64,000 bases of DNA, taken from assembly GCF_000507185.2 (NCBI RefSeq), contig NZ_AYTM02000002.1, positions 643,501-707,500 on the forward strand, given 5' to 3'. The notes under the pieces were generated by a model, which did not search any database, was not told the origin of the DNA, and was given only the letters and a program-made list of their open reading frames with translations. The stretch's first letter is position 1; every line of letters starts with the position of its first letter. Positions 30,814 through 39,487 of the stretch are shown here, piece after piece. Made by a program: the position numbers and the translations under genes. The DNA is from Pseudomonas syringae KCTC 12500 (lineage in GTDB: Bacteria; Pseudomonadota; Gammaproteobacteria; Pseudomonadales; Pseudomonadaceae).

Positions 30814-31341
30814 TCAGGGCTTTTTGGCCGGAGCCGGAGCAGCTGCCTTGGCAGGTTCCAGTTCGGCAGTCATGTCAGCCAGCAGCTTGTTGACGACTGG
30901 AACAGCGCTTTCCAGCTTGCTCTGGGTCAGCTGGGCCGACTGCTGAGCCAGCTCAGGCATCTTGGTCATCACTTTCTTGCCCAGTGGAGACTGGTAGAAC
31001 GCAACCAGATCCTTCAGCTCGCTTTCGGTGAAGTTGGCGGTGTAGAGCTTGACCATCTCAGGCTTGAGCTTGTTCCAGCCAATGGCTTGGTCCAGAGCGG
31101 TATTGGCCTTGGCCTGATAAGTTTCAAGCAGGGCTTTTTTCGACGCAGGTGCCTTGGTTTCAGCAAAACGCTGAGCGAACATCTGCTGAACCTGAGCGTA
31201 GACCGGAGCGCCCAGGCGATCGGCGTTGGCAAGCTTCAGGAACGTTTCGGCGCTCGCGTTGTGACTGGCGGTGTCGGCGAAAACCTGGCCGCTGGCACAG
31301 ACCAGGGCTACCGCGGTACAAATGGCACGAAGACGGGTCAT
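30814..31341 (-). CDS. DUF2059 periplasmic protein
   Basis: 175 residues. Signal peptide with cleavage near VFA-DT (residues 1-22). The helical DUF2059 core includes FTESELKDLVAFYQSPLGKKVMTKMPEL. An Ala/Pro/Lys-rich tail ends the protein. The function is unknown; the place beside fumC and bolA is conserved in pseudomonads. Confidence 0.85.
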   Translation of the reverse strand: MTRLRAICTAVALVCASGQVFADTASHNASAETFLKLANADRLGAPVYAQVQQMFAQRFAETKAPASKKALLETYQAKANTALDQAIGWNKLKPEMVKLYTANFTESELKDLVAFYQSPLGKKVMTKMPELAQQSAQLTQSKLESAVPVVNKLLADMTAELEPAKAAAPAPAKKP

Positions 31342-31510
31342 CGAGTTTCCTTATCTAGCAAACGAGGCATTACCCCAGGGCCGACCATTCTGCGCTTATC
31401 TGGGCTTTTGGCTCAACCCCCGGTTCACCCAGCGGTTAAAAAGCACTGCGCGGGAACCCTGTGGGCATATGGACACCTAACCCTGCAACGTACTTAAAGG
31501 AGTAAGACCA

Positions 31511-32905
31511 GTGAGCCGCACCGAAACCGACAGCATTGGCCCGATCGAAGTCCCCGAAGATGCCTACTGGGGCGCGCAGACCCAACGCTCACTGATCAAT
31601 TTTGCGATTGGCGACCAGCGAATGCCGCTGCCCGTCCTGCACGCGCTGACACTGATCAAGAAAGCCGCCGCACGGGTCAACGACCGAAATGGCGATCTGC
31701 CTGCCGATATCGCCCGCCTGATCGAGCAGGCCGCCGACGAAGTGCTCGACGGTCAGCATGACGCGCAATTTCCGCTGGTGGTCTGGCAGACCGGCAGTGG
31801 CACGCAGAGCAACATGAACGTCAACGAGGTGATCGCTGGCCGCGCCAACGAGCTGGCTGGCCAAGGTCGTGGCGGCAAGTCGCCAGTCCATCCCAACGAT
31901 CATGTCAATCGCTCGCAAAGCTCCAACGACTGCTTCCCGACAGCCATGCACATCGCCACTGCCCAGGCGGTCAAGGAGCAACTGCTGCCCGCCATCGCCG
32001 AGCTGTCCAGCGGTCTGGCCGAACAGGCGGCGCGGCACATGAAGCTGGTCAAGACCGGGCGCACGCACATGATGGATGCGACGCCGATCACCTTCGGCCA
32101 AGAGCTGTCGGGATTTGTCGCGCAACTCGATTACGCGGAAAAAGCCATTCGCGCCGCTCTGCCCGCCGTCTACGAGCTGGCTCAGGGCGGTACAGCAGTC
32201 GGCACCGGGCTCAATGCACCCAAAGGGTTTGCCGAGGCCATTGCCGCAGAACTGGCCGCACTCTCAGGCCTGCCATTCGTCACCGCCCCCAACAAGTTCG
32301 CCGCGCTGGCCGGTCATGAGCCACTTGCTGCGCTGTCCGGCGCATTGAAGACGCTGGCCGGTACGCTGATGAAAATCGCCAACGACCTGCGCCTGCTGGG
32401 CTCAGGCCCACGTGCCGGGCTGGCAGAAGTCAGACTGCCTGCCAATGAGCCAGGCAGTTCGATCATGCCCGGCAAGGTCAATCCGACCCAGTGCGAGGCC
32501 TTGTCCATGCTGGCCTGCCAGGTCATGGGTAACGACGTGACCATCGGTTTTGCCGCCAGTCAGGGTCACCTGCAACTGAACGTTTACAAGCCGGTGATCA
32601 TTCATAACGTTCTGCAGTCGATTCGCCTGCTGGCCGATGGCTGCAGCAATTTCAACGAGCACTGCATCGCGGGCATGGAGCCGGATGGCGAAAAAATGGC
32701 CGAGCACCTGGAGCGCGGCCTGATGCTGGTCACCGCCCTCAATCCGCATATCGGCTATGACAAGTCGGCGCAGATTGCCAAGAAAGCCTACACCGAAGGT
32801 CTGACCTTGCGCGAGGCGGCATTGGCGCTGGGTTACCTGACCGATGAAGAGTTCGACGCCTGGGTGCGGCCGGACAAAATGCTCGAGGCAGGCAGTAATG
32901 GCTGA
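31511..32905 (+). CDS. fumC: Class II fumarate hydratase
   Basis: 464 residues. Signature [13 protein letters not shown] near 318, active-site segments [10 protein letters not shown] near 97, [12 protein letters not shown] near 130 and [12 protein letters not shown] near 180. It is the oxygen-stable, iron-free fumarase, active in the TCA cycle and often used under iron limitation or oxidative stress. The start is GTG with AAGGAG 8-9 nt upstream. It overlaps the next gene by 8 bp. Confidence 0.96.
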   Translation: MSRTETDSIGPIEVPEDAYWGAQTQRSLINFAIGDQRMPLPVLHALTLIKKAAARVNDRNGDLPADIARLIEQAADEVLDGQHDAQFPLVVWQTGSGTQSNMNVNEVIAGRANELAGQGRGGKSPVHPNDHVNRSQSSNDCFPTAMHIATAQAVKEQLLPAIAELSSGLAEQAARHMKLVKTGRTHMMDATPITFGQELSGFVAQLDYAEKAIRAALPAVYELAQGGTAVGTGLNAPKGFAEAIAAELAALSGLPFVTAPNKFAALAGHEPLAALSGALKTLAGTLMKIANDLRLLGSGPRAGLAEVRLPANEPGSSIMPGKVNPTQCEALSMLACQVMGNDVTIGFAASQGHLQLNVYKPVIIHNVLQSIRLLADGCSNFNEHCIAGMEPDGEKMAEHLERGLMLVTALNPHIGYDKSAQIAKKAYTEGLTLREAALALGYLTDEEFDAWVRPDKMLEAGSNG

Positions 32906-33512
32906 TGCCAGAAGCGGCGCAACGCCACTGGAAGGTAATGGCAAACGAATCCTGATGGTCTACGGCACGCCGAAGGCCATCAGTTTCTGTCACGCCCTGG
33001 GTGACGCCTATGCGCATACCGCGCGTGGCGAAGGGCACGTGGTGCGGGTCATCAAGCTGGGCGAACTGGACTTCGATCCGATTCTGCACAACGGCTACGA
33101 TCAGACTCAGACCCTTGAACCCGACCTGCTCGAAGCCCAGCGTCAGATCCACTGGGCCGAGCATCTGGTCTTCGTCTACCCGGTTTGGTGGGGCGGCTTG
33201 CCTGCCTTGCTGACTGGCTTTTTCGACCGGGTACTGACACCCGGGTTTGCGTTCAAGGTGCATGGCCGCAAGCACTCATCCAATGAACTGCTTCGCGGCC
33301 GGACGGCGGAACTGCTGGTCGCCATGGACACGCCGCCGCGCTACTTTAAATGGATTTACGGCGCGCCGGCGCACCGCCAGATGGTGCGGACCATACTCGG
33401 CTTTTGCGGGATCAAGACCAAACGCCTGACCGAGTTTGCCCCGGTACACAGCGCCAGCGAACAGCAGCGCCAGGAATGGATTATTCAGGCGCAGGGGCTG
33501 GGCAGACGCTGA
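32898..33512 (+). CDS. NAD(P)H quinone oxidoreductase (flavodoxin-like fold)
   Basis: 204 residues. [17 protein letters not shown] binds flavin phosphate, [30 protein letters not shown] is the hallmark of the MdaB/KefF/NQO1 family, and [14 protein letters not shown] ends the fold. It reduces quinones by two electrons and lowers redox cycling. The ATG at 32898 lies inside the fumC end with GAGGCAGG upstream, so it is coupled to fumC. Confidence 0.88.
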   Translation: MADARSGATPLEGNGKRILMVYGTPKAISFCHALGDAYAHTARGEGHVVRVIKLGELDFDPILHNGYDQTQTLEPDLLEAQRQIHWAEHLVFVYPVWWGGLPALLTGFFDRVLTPGFAFKVHGRKHSSNELLRGRTAELLVAMDTPPRYFKWIYGAPAHRQMVRTILGFCGIKTKRLTEFAPVHSASEQQRQEWIIQAQGLGRR

Positions 33513-33532
33513 TCTGCCCCACCACCCGCACG

Positions 33533-34492
33533 TCAGGCCTGCGCAAGCCGCGCCTTGCGCGCCCTGAGGCCGGCGACCAGCGAAGGGCCAAGCGCAGTCA
33601 GCGCCGACCCGGCCACCACCAACAGCGCACCGCCGTATCCCAGCATGTTCAACTCTTCAGCCAGCACGTAATCCGGCCACAGCCAGGCGGCAACCGCCAC
33701 GGCGGTTAGCGTGACCAGGGGCGTCAGCGCCAACGTCGCACTGACCCGCGAAGCCTCCCAGTGCGCCAGCGCTTCGGCGAAGGCACCGTAGGCCACCAGC
33801 GTGTTCAGACAGCAGGCCAGCAGCAGCCAGCCTTGCAACGGGCTCAACAGCAACGCCTCGGCAGGGTGCGCCCACGGCGTGAGCAACAACGCGCAAAACA
33901 GGTAGATCACCATCATCACCTGCAGCGAATTCCATACCGTCAGGAGCTGCTTCTGACTCAGCCCGTAAAACGTCCATATGGTCGAGGCCAGGAGCACCAC
34001 CAGCACGCCCAGGGTGTAGTCACCCAACGAGGTGAAAAGCTCCACCAGACGCTGATTGAAAAAGAATCCGAAGCCCACCAGCAGTACCATCAGGCCGATG
34101 CCCTGCCCCAGACTGAAACGCTCCTTGAACAGAAAGATGCTGCTGATCAGCAGAAAAATCGGACCGACCTGAACCAGCAATTGCGTGGTGCCCGGGCTCA
34201 GCAGGCGCAAGCCAATGAGGTACAGCACATAGTTGCCGACCAGACCGAACACAGCCAGCCCGACCAGCACCCTGCCCTTGCGCCCCAGCACTTTGAAGCT
34301 GGGCAGGCGCTTGACCGACGCCAGCCAGATGAACAACAGCGCACCGGACACAGCCAGGCGGAACCAGGTCACTGTCACAGGATCCATCACCTGCAGCACC
34401 TGCTTGAGCTTGATCGGCAAAATGCCCCACAGCAGCGCGGTCAACAGTGACAGACAAAGGCCATAGACCCAGCGACCAGACGAGATATGCAT
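33533..34492 (-). CDS. EamA/DMT-superfamily transporter
   Basis: 319 residues with ten predicted membrane helices in two EamA repeats (LTALLWGILPIKLKQVLQVMDPVTVTWFRL, then SQKQLLTVWNSLQVMMVIYLFCALL). RarD/YdcZ-like permease of unknown substrate, probably an exporter of amino acids or metabolites. The start MHISSGR at 34492 has GGAAG about 6 nt upstream. Convergent with the quinone reductase. Confidence 0.85.
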   Translation of the reverse strand: MHISSGRWVYGLCLSLLTALLWGILPIKLKQVLQVMDPVTVTWFRLAVSGALLFIWLASVKRLPSFKVLGRKGRVLVGLAVFGLVGNYVLYLIGLRLLSPGTTQLLVQVGPIFLLISSIFLFKERFSLGQGIGLMVLLVGFGFFFNQRLVELFTSLGDYTLGVLVVLLASTIWTFYGLSQKQLLTVWNSLQVMMVIYLFCALLLTPWAHPAEALLLSPLQGWLLLACCLNTLVAYGAFAEALAHWEASRVSATLALTPLVTLTAVAVAAWLWPDYVLAEELNMLGYGGALLVVAGSALTALGPSLVAGLRARKARLAQA

Positions 34493-34594
34493 TGCAACTT
34501 CCGCAAGAGGGTTAAAACAGAACATTCATTCTAGGCGCTGATCGGCAAAGCAACAGTTACAGCTGGGTGCAGTTAACGGCGCGAATTGTGTTCC

Positions 34595-35194
34595 TTATCC
34601 CTGCCCGCCGTGATTGCGCTGGTAGGTCTCACTGCCCATGGCCTGAATCTGACCTTCGATCAACGCATCGAACGGCTTCAGCAACGCCTCGAACGAGGTG
34701 GGTGCTTCCAGCGTCTGCAAGGTATGCACGATGGCCTCGAGCGTCGACAAGGCCTCCGGGCCCGGCGCCTTGCGCAAGCGATAACGCGAAACAGGCACGT
34801 CGCCCGGCGTCACCCTTGGCAGCTCGGCGAGCAAGGGGTTGAGGTGCAGCAGTTTGCGCGCCTTGCGCCACGTGCCATCCGGCACGACCAGCAGCGTGGG
34901 CAGTGAATCCTGCGCATAAGGCGTCAGCGTCTGCGCAGCCTCACCCGGAAACAGCAATCGAGGCTGATAACCGGGCGGATTCAGAATCCGCTGCAGATCG
35001 TCGAACACTTCACCCACCAACAACTGCGCATTGACCAGACCGAGCGCGGCCAGTCGGGCGGTGTTCAAGGCATGGCCGACTTCATCGGGATGCTGCAGGA
35101 TCAACACTCGCGTGCGACTGTCCAGCTGTGGAATCAGGGCGCACAGACAATGCGTGGCAGGACGCAGACAACGTTCACAACGGGCGCGGGACAT
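34595..35194 (-). CDS. DTW-domain tRNA-uridine aminocarboxypropyltransferase
   Basis: 199 residues. N-terminal zinc-like Cys cluster (CERCLRPATHCLC), ILQHPDE segment, and the DTW signature as DGTWRKARK, then RLRKAPGPEALSTLEA. TapT/YfiP-type enzymes attach an acp group to U47 of tRNA using SAM. The start at 35194 (MSRARCERC) fits the conserved N-terminus; a GTG at 35218 is possible. No strong ribosome site is seen for either. Confidence 0.85.
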   Translation of the reverse strand: MSRARCERCLRPATHCLCALIPQLDSRTRVLILQHPDEVGHALNTARLAALGLVNAQLLVGEVFDDLQRILNPPGYQPRLLFPGEAAQTLTPYAQDSLPTLLVVPDGTWRKARKLLHLNPLLAELPRVTPGDVPVSRYRLRKAPGPEALSTLEAIVHTLQTLEAPTSFEALLKPFDALIEGQIQAMGSETYQRNHGGQG

Positions 35195-35419
35195 CGATGG
35201 GTACTCGGTCAATCTCACAAGGTTAAAGAAGCTGCACTGCGCGATGAATCAGCATTGCCGCAAACCGCTTGTCGAACAGCCAGGCATTTTAAACAAATCA
35301 GCCTCCCAACGGCGGAGCAATCCGCAGCCGCAACGGCGATTTGAGCTAGCCTCATGGGTCTGGGCTGGAGAAATGAAGTACGCCTGCTGTATCTGACAAG
35401 ATCCACATCAGGGGCTTTC

Positions 35420-35716
35420 ATGAATCGCGAAGAGATCAGGCAAAAGGTATTCGACGCCCTGGGTATCATTCTAGTGGACAAGAGCGCCATTCAGGATGAC
35501 GCAACGCTCGCCGATCTGGCCCTTGATGACGAGGATATCGAGCGCTTTTTCAGCGCGCTGGAGGAAGCCTTCGATTTCACCCTCCCTGAAGCCATCAGAA
35601 GACAGGCAACCGCCAGACCAGATCAGTTTGCGCTGGACAGCATCGTCAAGCTGATTTTGCATGAGCTGAAAAAGGAACCGGGAAAGTCAGAGGAAAAGCC
35701 CGGGCATCAGCATTGA
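35420..35716 (+). CDS. Acyl-carrier-protein-like small protein lacking the phosphopantetheine serine
   Basis: 98 residues. Residues 1-75 follow the ACP four-helix pattern: a first helix MNREEIRQKVFDALGI, then LADLALDDEDIERFFSALEEAFDFTLP, which aligns with the ACP segment [20 protein letters not shown]. The DSL triplet is DDE, so the attachment Ser is missing. A charged tail (KKEPGKSEEKPGHQH) follows. It cannot be a normal carrier; a regulatory or protein-binding role is possible but unproven. AGGGG precedes the ATG at 7 nt. No synthase genes are nearby. Confidence 0.72.
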   Translation: MNREEIRQKVFDALGIILVDKSAIQDDATLADLALDDEDIERFFSALEEAFDFTLPEAIRRQATARPDQFALDSIVKLILHELKKEPGKSEEKPGHQH

Positions 35717-35802
35717 AAGCCAGCCCTTGTATCGGGACGCCCTGTGCGCCCCGACGAAATTCAACATGCGCATTACCCTGTGACCAGGGTCAGGCGAGAG
35801 GC

Positions 35803-35925
35803 TTACCGGCGTTGGCGGCGACGATCATCGTCGGCACGAACCGGAATGGGTTGCAGTTTTGGGCGTTCTATCAGACCCAATGCAACGCCTACATCGTGGA
35901 GCCATTCTTGCAGTTTGCTATTCAT
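35803..35925 (-). CDS. Small basic protein, 40 residues (PA1414-family-like)
   Basis: A short frame beginning MNSKLQEWLHDVGVALGLIE with an Arg-rich end (ADDDRRRQRR). AGGGGG lies 5-6 nt before the ATG, an excellent ribosome site. The amphipathic N-terminal helix and IPVR segment resemble, from memory, the PA1414 family of very small pseudomonad proteins; this was not checked. The function is unknown. About 200 bp of non-coding DNA upstream (to 36125) would hold its promoter; I did not find a clear ANR box there. Confidence 0.65.
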   Translation of the reverse strand: MNSKLQEWLHDVGVALGLIERPKLQPIPVRADDDRRRQRR

Positions 35926-36125
35926 AGAGCCCCCTTGAGGGAAATACTCGGCAGTCGATCCGTACTCATCACTCACTAGAGATCATAGAAGCAAATGAAC
36001 TGTTAGCCGAGTGCAACGAGAAACAATTTTCCCGATGGAGCCAATGTGACATTTGTGCAGGATCGCTTCTAGTCTTTGCGACGGACGGCCTGTTACTGAA
36101 CATTACGCCGACGAGTCGACCAGAC

Positions 36126-37604
36126 TCAGTCTGGCGGACTGATCAGGCCATCGCCGTCGGTCATCGCCCGCTCCAGTAAATCGGCGGGCAGACTCTTGCT
36201 GGCGCGCGCCCCCAGCAGTTTGAGCTGCTCGCTGCGGCTGATCAGGTTGCCACGCCCTTCCGTCAGCTTGTTTCGCGCAGCCGAGTAAGCCTTGTCCAGT
36301 TGTTGCAGGCGGTTGCCCACCTCATCCAGATCCTGGATGAACAATACGAACTTGTCATACAGCCAGCCTGCGCGTTCGGCGATCTCACGGGCGTTCTGGC
36401 TCTGACGCTCCTGCTTCCAGAGGCTGTCAATCACCCGCAAGGTGGCCAGCAGGGTCGTGGGGCTGACAATAACGATGTTGCGGTCGAAGGCTTCCTGGAA
36501 GAGGTTCGGCTCGGCCTGCAGGGCGGCAGAAAAAGCGGCCTCGATAGGCACGAAGAGCAGAACGAAATCCAGGCTATGAAGCCCTTCGAGACGCTTATAA
36601 TCCTTGCCCGACAAGCCTTTGACATGGTTACGCAACGACAGTACGTGCTGCTTCAGCGCAGCCTGACCAATGACCTCGTCATCGGCAGACACATATTGCT
36701 GGTAGGCCGTCAGGCTGACCTTGGCGTCGACCACCACCTGCTTGTCGCCCGGCAACATGATCAACACGTCAGGCTGAAAGCGTTCGCCGTCCGGCCCCTT
36801 GAGGCTGATTTGCGTCTGGTACTCACGGCCCTTTTCAAGCCCGGCATGCTCCAGCACGCGCTCCAGGATCAGCTCGCCCCAGTTGCCCTGGGTCTTCTGC
36901 CCCTTCAAGGCGCGTGTCAGGTTGGTCGCCTCATCACTCAAACGCTGATTCAACTGCTGCAGACGTTCTAGCTCCTTGGCCAGGGAAAAGCGTTCGCGCG
37001 CTTCGTTCTGGTAACTCTCCTCGACACGCTTTTCGAACGACTGGATACGCTCCTTGAGCGGCGTGAGCAATTGGCCCAGCTGCTGCTGGCTGGTCTCGGC
37101 GAAGCGCTGCTCGCGCTCATCGAAAATCTTGCCCGCCAGTTCAGCGAACTGCGCGCGCAGCTCATCCCGGGACCCCTGCAGATCGTTCAGGCGCTGCTGA
37201 TGGCCATCCTGCTGTTCGCGCAGCTCAGCGTTAAGCGCTGCACACTGCGCATCAAGGCGACGCAACTCTGCCTCTCTGGCGGCACGCTCATGATTCCAGT
37301 CCTGTGCCGTTTCGCGCGCGTTATCGCTTTCCTGGCGCAACAACTCGACCTCGCGGCGCAAAGCCGCCAGATCAGCCTGCTTGGCGGCATTGGCCTGACT
37401 GAGGTCGCTGACCTCGTCACGGCACGCATCCAGCTGGGCGTTGAGACCTTCCTGCGCCATTTGCGCCATGCTCAAACGCTCATCGAGCAACGCGCTCTCG
37501 GCCTGACGAGCGGCCAGACGGCGCTGCAGATGCCAAAGCAGGCCCAGCAAGGGCAACGCTGCTGCGCCAAGCCCCAGTAACAGGCTGTTCAGGTCCAGTG
37601 CCAT
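36126..37604 (-). CDS. rmuC: DNA recombination protein RmuC
   Basis: 492 residues. An N-terminal membrane helix (about 5-22), a long coiled coil rich in Gln/Glu/Arg/Ala (about 25-200), then the RmuC nuclease-like domain (KGQKTQGNWGELILERVLEHAGL, RFQPDVLIMLPGDKQVVVDAKVSLTAYQQY, VSPTTLLATLRVI). RmuC limits recombination at inverted repeats. ATG at 37604 has GGAG at 6-7 nt; the ATG at 37616 is less well placed. Confidence 0.93.
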   Translation of the reverse strand: MALDLNSLLLGLGAAALPLLGLLWHLQRRLAARQAESALLDERLSMAQMAQEGLNAQLDACRDEVSDLSQANAAKQADLAALRREVELLRQESDNARETAQDWNHERAAREAELRRLDAQCAALNAELREQQDGHQQRLNDLQGSRDELRAQFAELAGKIFDEREQRFAETSQQQLGQLLTPLKERIQSFEKRVEESYQNEARERFSLAKELERLQQLNQRLSDEATNLTRALKGQKTQGNWGELILERVLEHAGLEKGREYQTQISLKGPDGERFQPDVLIMLPGDKQVVVDAKVSLTAYQQYVSADDEVIGQAALKQHVLSLRNHVKGLSGKDYKRLEGLHSLDFVLLFVPIEAAFSAALQAEPNLFQEAFDRNIVIVSPTTLLATLRVIDSLWKQERQSQNAREIAERAGWLYDKFVLFIQDLDEVGNRLQQLDKAYSAARNKLTEGRGNLISRSEQLKLLGARASKSLPADLLERAMTDGDGLISPPD

Positions 37605-38242
37605 TAAAGACTCCATGCGGGCTGAATAATAAAGGCCAGCGGCAGATTGAGTAGAGCGTGATAGTGCAGCAGAAACATCATCTCGGGTGAGACGGGATCA
37701 ACAGGCGGGGGCAAATCGGGGGAACGGATTGTACGCGCTTTCAGCACGGCACACAGCCCCTATTAGGGGGACATTTGCGCGGGACAATCCACAGAAGCTG
37801 TGGATAACTCAGTGGACAACCGCCCTTTAACTTCCGCAAACGCAAGCAGCATGGGGCCTGCGCTCAAACTGACGATTTTTTCACCAGCTAAAAAAAACGA
37901 TGTTTTTCATTGACTTAATAATTCACCATCATAAATCAAACCCTTAGCTTCGCTTGTGACAGTGATGTCGCAGATTGTGGCGCTAATGTGCACAACTCCT
38001 CATCAGGGCCGTTTTTGGTCATTTCATGCATCATTTATTGCGTGCCCGAACGCATCGCATTCTCAATGAATACAAGGCTCTCAGCAGGTTTTCGGTTTCT
38101 GGTTCGACATTGATGAAGAGGCATTTTGCGCATTATTCAGGGCAATGAAAGCAACACAGGCGACAAATTGCACATAGTGCGGTCCAAGCACTGCCAAAAA
38201 TGCTCCCCATCCTAATGAACCAACGATTCAGTGAAGGAATCC
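37605..38242. other. Long intergenic region upstream of rmuC
   Basis: About 640 bp with no convincing gene on either strand. It contains the DnaA-box cluster at 37785-37819 followed within 100 bp by an A+T-rich stretch (37876-37945, with runs of A and T). It must also carry the rmuC promoter and that of the small membrane protein at 38243. Confidence 0.5.
37785..37819. promoter_or_regulatory. Cluster of three DnaA boxes
   Basis: TGTGGATAA at 37799-37807 is a perfect DnaA box (complement of TTATCCACA). CAATCCACA at 37785-37793 faces it, forming the palindrome ATCCACAG-AAG-CTGTGGAT. AGTGGACAA at 37811-37819 is a third box with two mismatches in the same orientation as the perfect one. The spacings are short (5 and 3 nt). 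Confidence 0.6.
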
Positions 38243-38548
38243 ATGAAGGAGATCGCCCAGTTCTTCCTGCTGCTGTTGGCTGTTTGCTTCGTCGCCCTGG
38301 CAGTCAGTATCGTGCTGCCACCCCCGGACGGCGGCGTGTTCGCCTACAGCGTGCTGCTGTCAGCGATCGCCCTGATGCTGATCATCTGCGGTGACCTGAG
38401 CAGCGGGCGCATCAACGCGACAGGCGACATCATGCGCGCCATCGAAAGCCGCAGGTCGCTTCGGCTTACTGTCACCGCCTACGTGCTGGGCTGCTCGATG
38501 GTTGCGTCAATCACCGTACTGATCTATAGATTGGCCGGGCACTGGTGA
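38243..38548 (+). CDS. Small integral membrane protein, unknown function
   Basis: 101 residues (105 if the GTG at 38231 is used). Three hydrophobic helices (about 4-25, 33-52 and 77-98), with a cytosolic loop SSGRINATGDIMRAIESRRSLR between the second and third. AAGGA lies 4-5 nt before the ATG. I do not recognise the family. The gene stands alone between two long non-coding stretches. Confidence 0.6.
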   Translation: MKEIAQFFLLLLAVCFVALAVSIVLPPPDGGVFAYSVLLSAIALMLIICGDLSSGRINATGDIMRAIESRRSLRLTVTAYVLGCSMVASITVLIYRLAGHW

Positions 38549-39029
38549 AGTTTTATACACTGCCACTTGCAATGTCCAGATGAGGCGGGTAATATCGCCA
38601 CCGTTAGTACCAAGCTGAAAATCAATTCCGGTCGACAAGTCCCCCGACAGACACTCCTCCATGCGACGAGAATGTTGGCAACAAGGGATCGACCACCTCG
38701 ATGGTTTCCAGACATGAACCTTTCGCGCTGATGCACCATTTGGGGTGACAGTGCAGTCATGGCCCTCATGGTCTGCTTCAACCAGCCTGCAATTGATCAG
38801 GATCTTCACCCGGAGCGTAGAACCTTTGCTCCTGTTGTGTTGCCTGCCCTCCTAAGTACCTACCGGTCAGCCAGAGCGCCATACGATAAAGCGCGCTTCA
38901 ACTGCCTGTCTTTGTTCCAGTCAGGTTCTCCGCCCAGCCAGGCTTTTGTATCAAATGTCGGCCCGCGTTTACTGGAATCTTTATTTTTGCACGGTATTGT
39001 TCCGTGTTGCTTCAGGAAACACCTTGAAT
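38549..39029. other. Non-coding stretch upstream of the small gene at 39030
   Basis: About 480 bp. Short frames exist on both strands (for example 38507-38809 minus and 38759-39142 plus), but they lack ribosome sites and recognisable protein features. No transposon ends, tRNA or known RNA element was recognised. It could be a long leader or degenerate coding DNA. Confidence 0.4.
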
Positions 39030-39248
39030 ATGAATACTCAGACTCAACATGCAATTCACACATTGACCAACGCTTTTGCCCCAATGAACTGCCTGATCAT
39101 GGCCGCTCGCAAAGGCTGCTTCAGTTTCACCATCGTCAATGAACACGGCATCGCCCGCCACAGCGAACGCCTGTACCCCGATCAGTACGCCAGCGCCGAA
39201 CCGCTGCAGGCCGTGATCGAGCGTACCCGTCAGGCCCTCATCGCCTGA
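39030..39248 (+). CDS. Small conserved-looking hypothetical protein
   Basis: 72 residues beginning MNTQTQHAIHTLTNAFAPMNC and ending IERTRQALIA, with a mixed alpha/beta core (GCFSFTIVNEHGIARHSERLYPDQY). AGGA is 14 nt before this ATG but 8 nt before an in-frame TTG at 39024, which could be the true start. It ends 22 bp before a strong terminator, which supports a real gene. Function unknown. Confidence 0.65.
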   Translation: MNTQTQHAIHTLTNAFAPMNCLIMAARKGCFSFTIVNEHGIARHSERLYPDQYASAEPLQAVIERTRQALIA

Positions 39249-39270
39249 CAAAAACGTTGCACCGCAAGCC

Positions 39271-39301
39271 AAAAGCCCCGCACTGCAAAGGCGGGGCTTT
39301 T
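39271..39301 (+). terminator. Rho-independent terminator
   Basis: AAAAGCCCCGC, 9-nt loop, GCGGGGCTTTT, followed by further T residues. Confidence 0.93.
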
Positions 39302-39487
39302 TTTATGCGCGCTTTATAACAGTGTCATTATGCGACGATAAGGCTCTGGAACTGCGCTAATTCGAAGTTCCTACTCCTTCGGCAGGATTGTCCTACAAGA
39401 ATAGCTCTAAATCGGGCTCCTCAGCCTATAGCGCGCCGTCGAAAATGTTGGTAATTTTCGACCGGTGAACAACAAGGAGTTCTAATA

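Noticed and set aside
37785..37819. Chromosomal or plasmid replication origin
   Set aside because: Only three DnaA boxes, no dnaA/dnaN/rpmH neighbourhood and no rep gene or iteron array; a regulatory DnaA site is the simpler reading.
38507..38809. Minus-strand frames of 85-100 codons in the region before 39030
   Set aside because: No ribosome sites, no motifs, and composition unlike proteins; treated as non-coding.
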